In this document: piece after piece, positions 40,253-43,399 of the stretch
Position numbering within the stretch: position 1 is the stretch's first letter
Layout of the letters: each line of letters begins with the position of its first letter
Source: Candidatus Methanomethylicus oleisabuli
Lineage (GTDB): Archaea; Thermoproteota; Methanomethylicia; Methanomethylicales; Methanomethylicaceae
Reading direction: 5' to 3'
Assembly (NCBI GenBank): GCA_001717025.1
Contig: MAGU01000027.1
Coordinates: 1 to 43,399, forward strand
DNA: 43,399 nt
Notes under the pieces: generated by a model
The model's input: the letters and a program-made list of their open reading frames with translations, nothing else
Database searches by the model: none
What the model was told of the DNA's origin: nothing
Translations under genes and position numbers: made by a program

Positions 40253-41331
40253 TACAGCAACTTTGAGTAGCTCCCCAGCACCCGCAGAAATCTTGTCTTC
40301 CCCCTCATGTCCTTCAGCACCTGCGCTACGTTCTCATCGCTAATGCTGCCCTCGAAGTCGATATAGAAGTAGTACTCCCAACTCCGCGACGGCATTGGCC
40401 GAGAGAGGACCATCGTGACGTTTACGTTCCTCTTGGCGAAGATGTCCAGTATCCCGGCGAGTGACCCTGGGACGTGCTCCAGCGCGAATATGGCAGACGT
40501 CTTGACGCCGGTCTCCGGCGGGTCGCATTTGCGGATAGTGGCGAATCGGGTGTAGTTGTTAGGCGTGTCCTCGATGCCAGCCTCATAGATCTTGAGACCG
40601 TTCAGCTCTGCTGCGGCCTTGCTGGCTATTGCTGCGCCCTTTATGTCCCGGAGCACATGCTCAGCGGCCCTCGCGGTCGACTCGGTCACGACGATGTCCT
40701 TGTCGCTGAGGTACTTCGTTATGTATCCGTCGCACTGCGCCAGCGCCTGCGGGTGCGAGTAGATGCGCTCGATCGACGAGAGGGAATCCACCTGCGGGTT
40801 CACGATCAGGTTCTGCGTTATCCTGAGCTGAATCTCACCGGTTATAGCCAGAGGGTAGTCGATGAAGCAGTCGAGGGTCTCATTCACGGCACCCTCTATA
40901 GAGTTCTCAAGAGGAACGACGCCAACGTCGCACCTGCCGATGTCTACCTCTATGAAGATCTTTTTTATCCGCCTGCACGGTGAGAAGCGCGATGCGGCGC
41001 CGAAGACCTGAACGGCGGCCTCGTGCGAGAAGCTGCCCGCGGGCCCCAAGTAAGCGATGGAGGTCGGCAACTGCATGTTCCTGCACATTGATATGATCTC
41101 CCTGTAGACCGCCCTGACCCCCTCCGGCGGGGCTTCATCGGCGGCGGAGGTCACCCTCTCCAGGACCTGGCCCTCCCTGTTCATGTCCAGGACGTCCATG
41201 TTGAGGGCGGACTTTATCTTCCCTAGCTCCTTGCAGGTTGCGGCCCTCTCGTTGAGCAACTTTACGATCTCTTCATCGATCTTGTTTATCTTGTTCCTTG
41301 CTCCATCAAGGTCCAAACCCTTTTCTGCCAT
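40252..41331 (-). CDS. pheA: bifunctional chorismate mutase/prephenate dehydratase (P-protein)
   Basis: Converts chorismate to prephenate and then phenylpyruvate. Residues 1-90 are an AroQ chorismate mutase (ARNKINKIDEEIVKLLNERA with catalytic Arg and Lys, then VYREIISMCRNMQ). Residues ~93-270 are prephenate dehydratase (IAYLGPAGSFSHEAA, VVPLENSIEGAVNETLD, and NNYTRFATI with the TRF motif). Residues ~280-359 form an ACT regulatory domain (SAIFALEHVPGSLAGIL, YYFYIDFEG), implying phenylalanine feedback. ATG 41331 has GGGGGAG upstream. It is preceded by aroC with a 92-base gap and followed by the overlapping tyrA. Confidence 0.95.
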   Translation of the reverse strand: MAEKGLDLDGARNKINKIDEEIVKLLNERAATCKELGKIKSALNMDVLDMNREGQVLERVTSAADEAPPEGVRAVYREIISMCRNMQLPTSIAYLGPAGSFSHEAAVQVFGAASRFSPCRRIKKIFIEVDIGRCDVGVVPLENSIEGAVNETLDCFIDYPLAITGEIQLRITQNLIVNPQVDSLSSIERIYSHPQALAQCDGYITKYLSDKDIVVTESTARAAEHVLRDIKGAAIASKAAAELNGLKIYEAGIEDTPNNYTRFATIRKCDPPETGVKTSAIFALEHVPGSLAGILDIFAKRNVNVTMVLSRPMPSRSWEYYFYIDFEGSISDENVAQVLKDMRGKTRFLRVLGSYSKLL

Positions 41332-41423
41332 TTTGGCTCCCCCTTCTTTATCATCTCTCTTCGCTTATCTTCTATGCTACTCCGTCCATCCTCTTAGCTC
41401 ATTCCATTCGTCCCAGCCATGAT

Positions 41424-42509
41424 CTAGATGCTTTCGATCTTGTGTGCGCTCATAAGCATGTCCGCGACGCCAACCGAGACGACTGCCTCGACGACCGGAA
41501 CTGCCCTCACCGCCACGCATGGATCGTGCCTGCCACCTACACGGATGGTCGTCTCCTCCATCCTTGACAGGTCGACGCTCCGCTGCTCCTTCCCTATCGA
41601 CGGCGTCGGCTTGAATGCGACTCTGAGGACTACGGGCATGCCGTTCGTTATCCCGCCCAGAATCCCCCCAGAGTTGTTTGTCCGCGTGACGACCCGACCG
41701 CCATCGATTGCAAACTCGTCATTAGCCTCGGATCCGCGCATAGCAGACATTGGGAACCCCCCACCGAACTCGACCCCCTTCACCGCGGGGATGCTGAAGA
41801 CGGCGTGCGACAGCACGCTCTCCACCGAGTCGAATATGGGATCGCCTATCCCGACTGGCAGTCCGAAGATCCTGCACTCGACTATCCCACCGATCGAGTC
41901 GCCGTCAGCTCTTACCTCTTCTATCGCCTTGAGCATCATCTCCGATGCACGCCTGTCGGCGCACCAGATGGGGCTCTCTGCAGCCATGGCATCTAGCCCG
42001 TCATCAGGCACATCGCCAGCCTTGACCGCACCTGCCTGGACCAGGTGAGCGACCGCCCTGACGCCGCTCCTCGAGAGGAGCTTCTTCGCGACCGCTCCCC
42101 CCATGACCATGCCAGCGGTTATCCTGCCGGAGAAGAATCCGCCGCCCCTCCAGTCACTGAACCCTCCGTACTTGACGTGGGCAGTATAGTCCGCGTGGCT
42201 TGGGCGGGGCACGCCCCGGTTCTTTGCGTACCACGAGGAGTCGGTGTCCTCGTTGCGTATGATCGCCATTATCGGACCGCCGTTCGTCCGGCCGTCCGTA
42301 ACACCGCTCTCAACGACGACGATGTCCCTCTCTGCCCTCGTGCTTGCAGCGGCCCTACCAGGTCGGCGGCGATCCAGCTCGCGCTGTATGTCGCCTGCGC
42401 CAAGCTCGATGCCAGCAGGGCATCCCTCGACTACCGCCCCGACGCATCGCCCGTGCGACTCGCCGAAGACGGTCATCCTGAACGACCTTCCTATTCCAAA
42501 GCTCATCAT
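41424..42509 (-). CDS. aroC: chorismate synthase
   Basis: Uses reduced FMN to turn EPSP into chorismate. Signature blocks are GESHGRCVGAVVEGCPAG near the start, RPGRAAASTRAERD, SDWRGGGFFSGRITAGM and SGGILGGITNGMPV, with RVAFKPTPSI and GRHDPCVAVRAVPVVEA toward the end. All are family motifs. The length is 361 residues. The track starts at GTG 42515. ATG 42509 overlaps the aroA stop as ATGA and gives MMSFGIGRSFRMTVFGESHG, the standard start. Confidence 0.95.
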   Translation of the reverse strand: MMSFGIGRSFRMTVFGESHGRCVGAVVEGCPAGIELGAGDIQRELDRRRPGRAAASTRAERDIVVVESGVTDGRTNGGPIMAIIRNEDTDSSWYAKNRGVPRPSHADYTAHVKYGGFSDWRGGGFFSGRITAGMVMGGAVAKKLLSRSGVRAVAHLVQAGAVKAGDVPDDGLDAMAAESPIWCADRRASEMMLKAIEEVRADGDSIGGIVECRIFGLPVGIGDPIFDSVESVLSHAVFSIPAVKGVEFGGGFPMSAMRGSEANDEFAIDGGRVVTRTNNSGGILGGITNGMPVVLRVAFKPTPSIGKEQRSVDLSRMEETTIRVGGRHDPCVAVRAVPVVEAVVSVGVADMLMSAHKIESI

Positions 42510-43399
42510 ATCCACTCCACAATGGCACCCATCCCAGCCAGATCCTCGAAGAATGATGGGTAGCTCTTAGAGACGCACTCTGCATTCCTTATGACCGTCA
42601 CCCCATCGGAGGCAAGGGCCAAGACGGAGCATGCCATGGCAATTCGGTGGTCGCCGCTCGGATCTATCACAGCCCCCCTTGTCGCACCTGCACCGCGGAT
42701 GGCCATCCAGTCGTCACCAGTCTTAATGTCGGCGCCCATCCTGATGAGCGTTTCTGCAGTCGTTGCGATCCTGTCGCTCTCCTTATACCTCAGACGCCGT
42801 ATCCCTGTTATCCTCGTCTCGCCCTCAGCCTTCGTGGCGACGGCCGCGAGGACGGGCACCAAGTCTGGGGTCTGCACCGCAACTATCTCGATCCCCCTCA
42901 TAGCCGACTTCGCAGCGGTGACGGAGCGACCCGTGCAGGAGACCGAGGCGCCCATCTTGAGGAGAAGATCCACGATGACGCGGTCCCCCTGCAACGAGGG
43001 CAGCCGGATTCCGCTCACCTCCACCTCGCCGCACATTGCTCCTGCCGCAAGCATGAATGCCGCCGAGGAGAAGTCCCCCTCGACAGGGAAGGCGGCAGGG
43101 CGGAGCGCCTGACGCTTCGGCACCATGAACCTCCCCGTGGTCTGGTCGAAATCGACCTTGGCACCGAACCTCTGCAGAACATCGACCGTCATATCGACAT
43201 AGTGCCTAGACTCGAGGGGGGTGCTAAGGCAGATGACAGTGTCGTTCCTCGCGAAGGTGCCGAGCATGAGCAGGGCAGAGATGAACTGCGAGCTGACGTC
43301 ACCGCTTATGCTCGTGCTGCCCCCCTCAGCCCCGCCCCCCAGCACAACGACTGGCGGGAGGCCGTTCCCCCCCTTTGAGAGGCACCTCGCGCCTAGGCG
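42506..43399 (-). CDS. aroA: EPSP synthase (3-phosphoshikimate 1-carboxyvinyltransferase), N-terminus outside the window
   Basis: Transfers enolpyruvate from PEP to shikimate 3-phosphate. The frame is open to the right edge. It reads SKGGNGLPPVVVLGGGAEGG, then STSISGDVSSQFISALLML, EGDFSSAAFMLAAGA and, near the end, RYKESDRIATTAETL and GDHRIAMACSVLA. These are EPSP synthase blocks. The track's first codon (GTG 43345) is internal, since conserved residues continue upstream. At least 298 codons are present of the usual ~420-430. It overlaps aroC by ATGA. The cluster order aroA-aroC-pheA-tyrA takes shikimate pathway product to Phe and Tyr precursors. Confidence 0.93.
   Translation of the reverse strand, partial: RLGARCLSKGGNGLPPVVVLGGGAEGGSTSISGDVSSQFISALLMLGTFARNDTVICLSTPLESRHYVDMTVDVLQRFGAKVDFDQTTGRFMVPKRQALRPAAFPVEGDFSSAAFMLAAGAMCGEVEVSGIRLPSLQGDRVIVDLLLKMGASVSCTGRSVTAAKSAMRGIEIVAVQTPDLVPVLAAVATKAEGETRITGIRRLRYKESDRIATTAETLIRMGADIKTGDDWMAIRGAGATRGAVIDPSGDHRIAMACSVLALASDGVTVIRNAECVSKSYPSFFEDLAGMGAIVEWI

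Noticed and set aside
1-43399. CRISPR arrays, prophage or integrated element boundaries
   Set aside because: No regularly spaced repeats, no phage genes, and no direct repeat of the tRNA-Pro 3' end noticed nearby.

Overview
This window looks like an archaeal chromosome segment. Supporting signs are the archaeal gene set (GPN GTPase, DUF373, UPF0200, UPF0201, ThpR, class I CCA-adding enzyme, TrmG10, PyrI), AT-rich TATA-like boxes ahead of genes, many GTG/TTG starts, heavy AGG/AGA arginine use, and a tRNA-Pro(GGG) without encoded CCA. The PyrF variant (a DHQKGGTD core) and the mix of families suggest a TACK-type lineage, possibly Methanomethylicia or a relative. That placement is inference, since no rRNA or mcr gene is present.

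Layout. 1-2545: partial pyruvate kinase C-terminal-like protein, an M24 prolidase and cis-prenyl synthase. 2572-6380 (minus): zinc ribbon, CinA-like protein, GPN GTPase, COG1340-like coiled coil and DUF373. 6504-15000: AmrS radical SAM enzyme, PRPP synthase, tRNA G10 methylase, RNase Z, a TIM-barrel protein, UPF0201, UPF0200, ThpR, CCA-adding enzyme and an atypical kinase, mostly tRNA/RNA and nucleotide functions. 15247-16193: two small proteins and a gene-poor stretch with a possible dehydrogenase relic. 16194-26534 (minus): every gene of de novo UMP synthesis, carA-carB-pyrB-pyrI-pyrC-pyrDK-pyrE-pyrF. PyrD and a PyrK-like reductase are fused, and the fused gene has no ordinary start codon. 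26860-36622: a twelve-gene complex I-like membrane complex in two divergent operons. 36623-37267: a TnpB relic and otherwise unassigned sequence. 37268-39269: a PadR regulator diverging from a radical SAM protein. 39361-39436: tRNA-Pro. 39518-43399 (minus): aroA (partial), aroC, pheA and tyrA for aromatic amino acids.

The most interesting system is the 26.9-36.6 kb complex. Its NuoB and NuoD homologues carry [NiFe]-hydrogenase motifs (CNGC in the small subunit; RICGIC and DPCFSC plus a short C-terminal tail in the large subunit). Yet it also has a NuoA homologue and NuoL/NuoM subunits of complex I/Fpo type, an MrpD/MbhH-like third antiporter, and NuoJ split into two genes. No FpoF or NuoEFG input module is present. 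I read it as a probably ferredoxin-coupled, ion-pumping group 4 [NiFe] hydrogenase intermediate between Mbh/Ech-type hydrogenases and complex I. Other points are a possible RNA switch in the pyrB leader, non-AUG start candidates in pyrD, tyrA and carA, and an internally deleted TnpB element.
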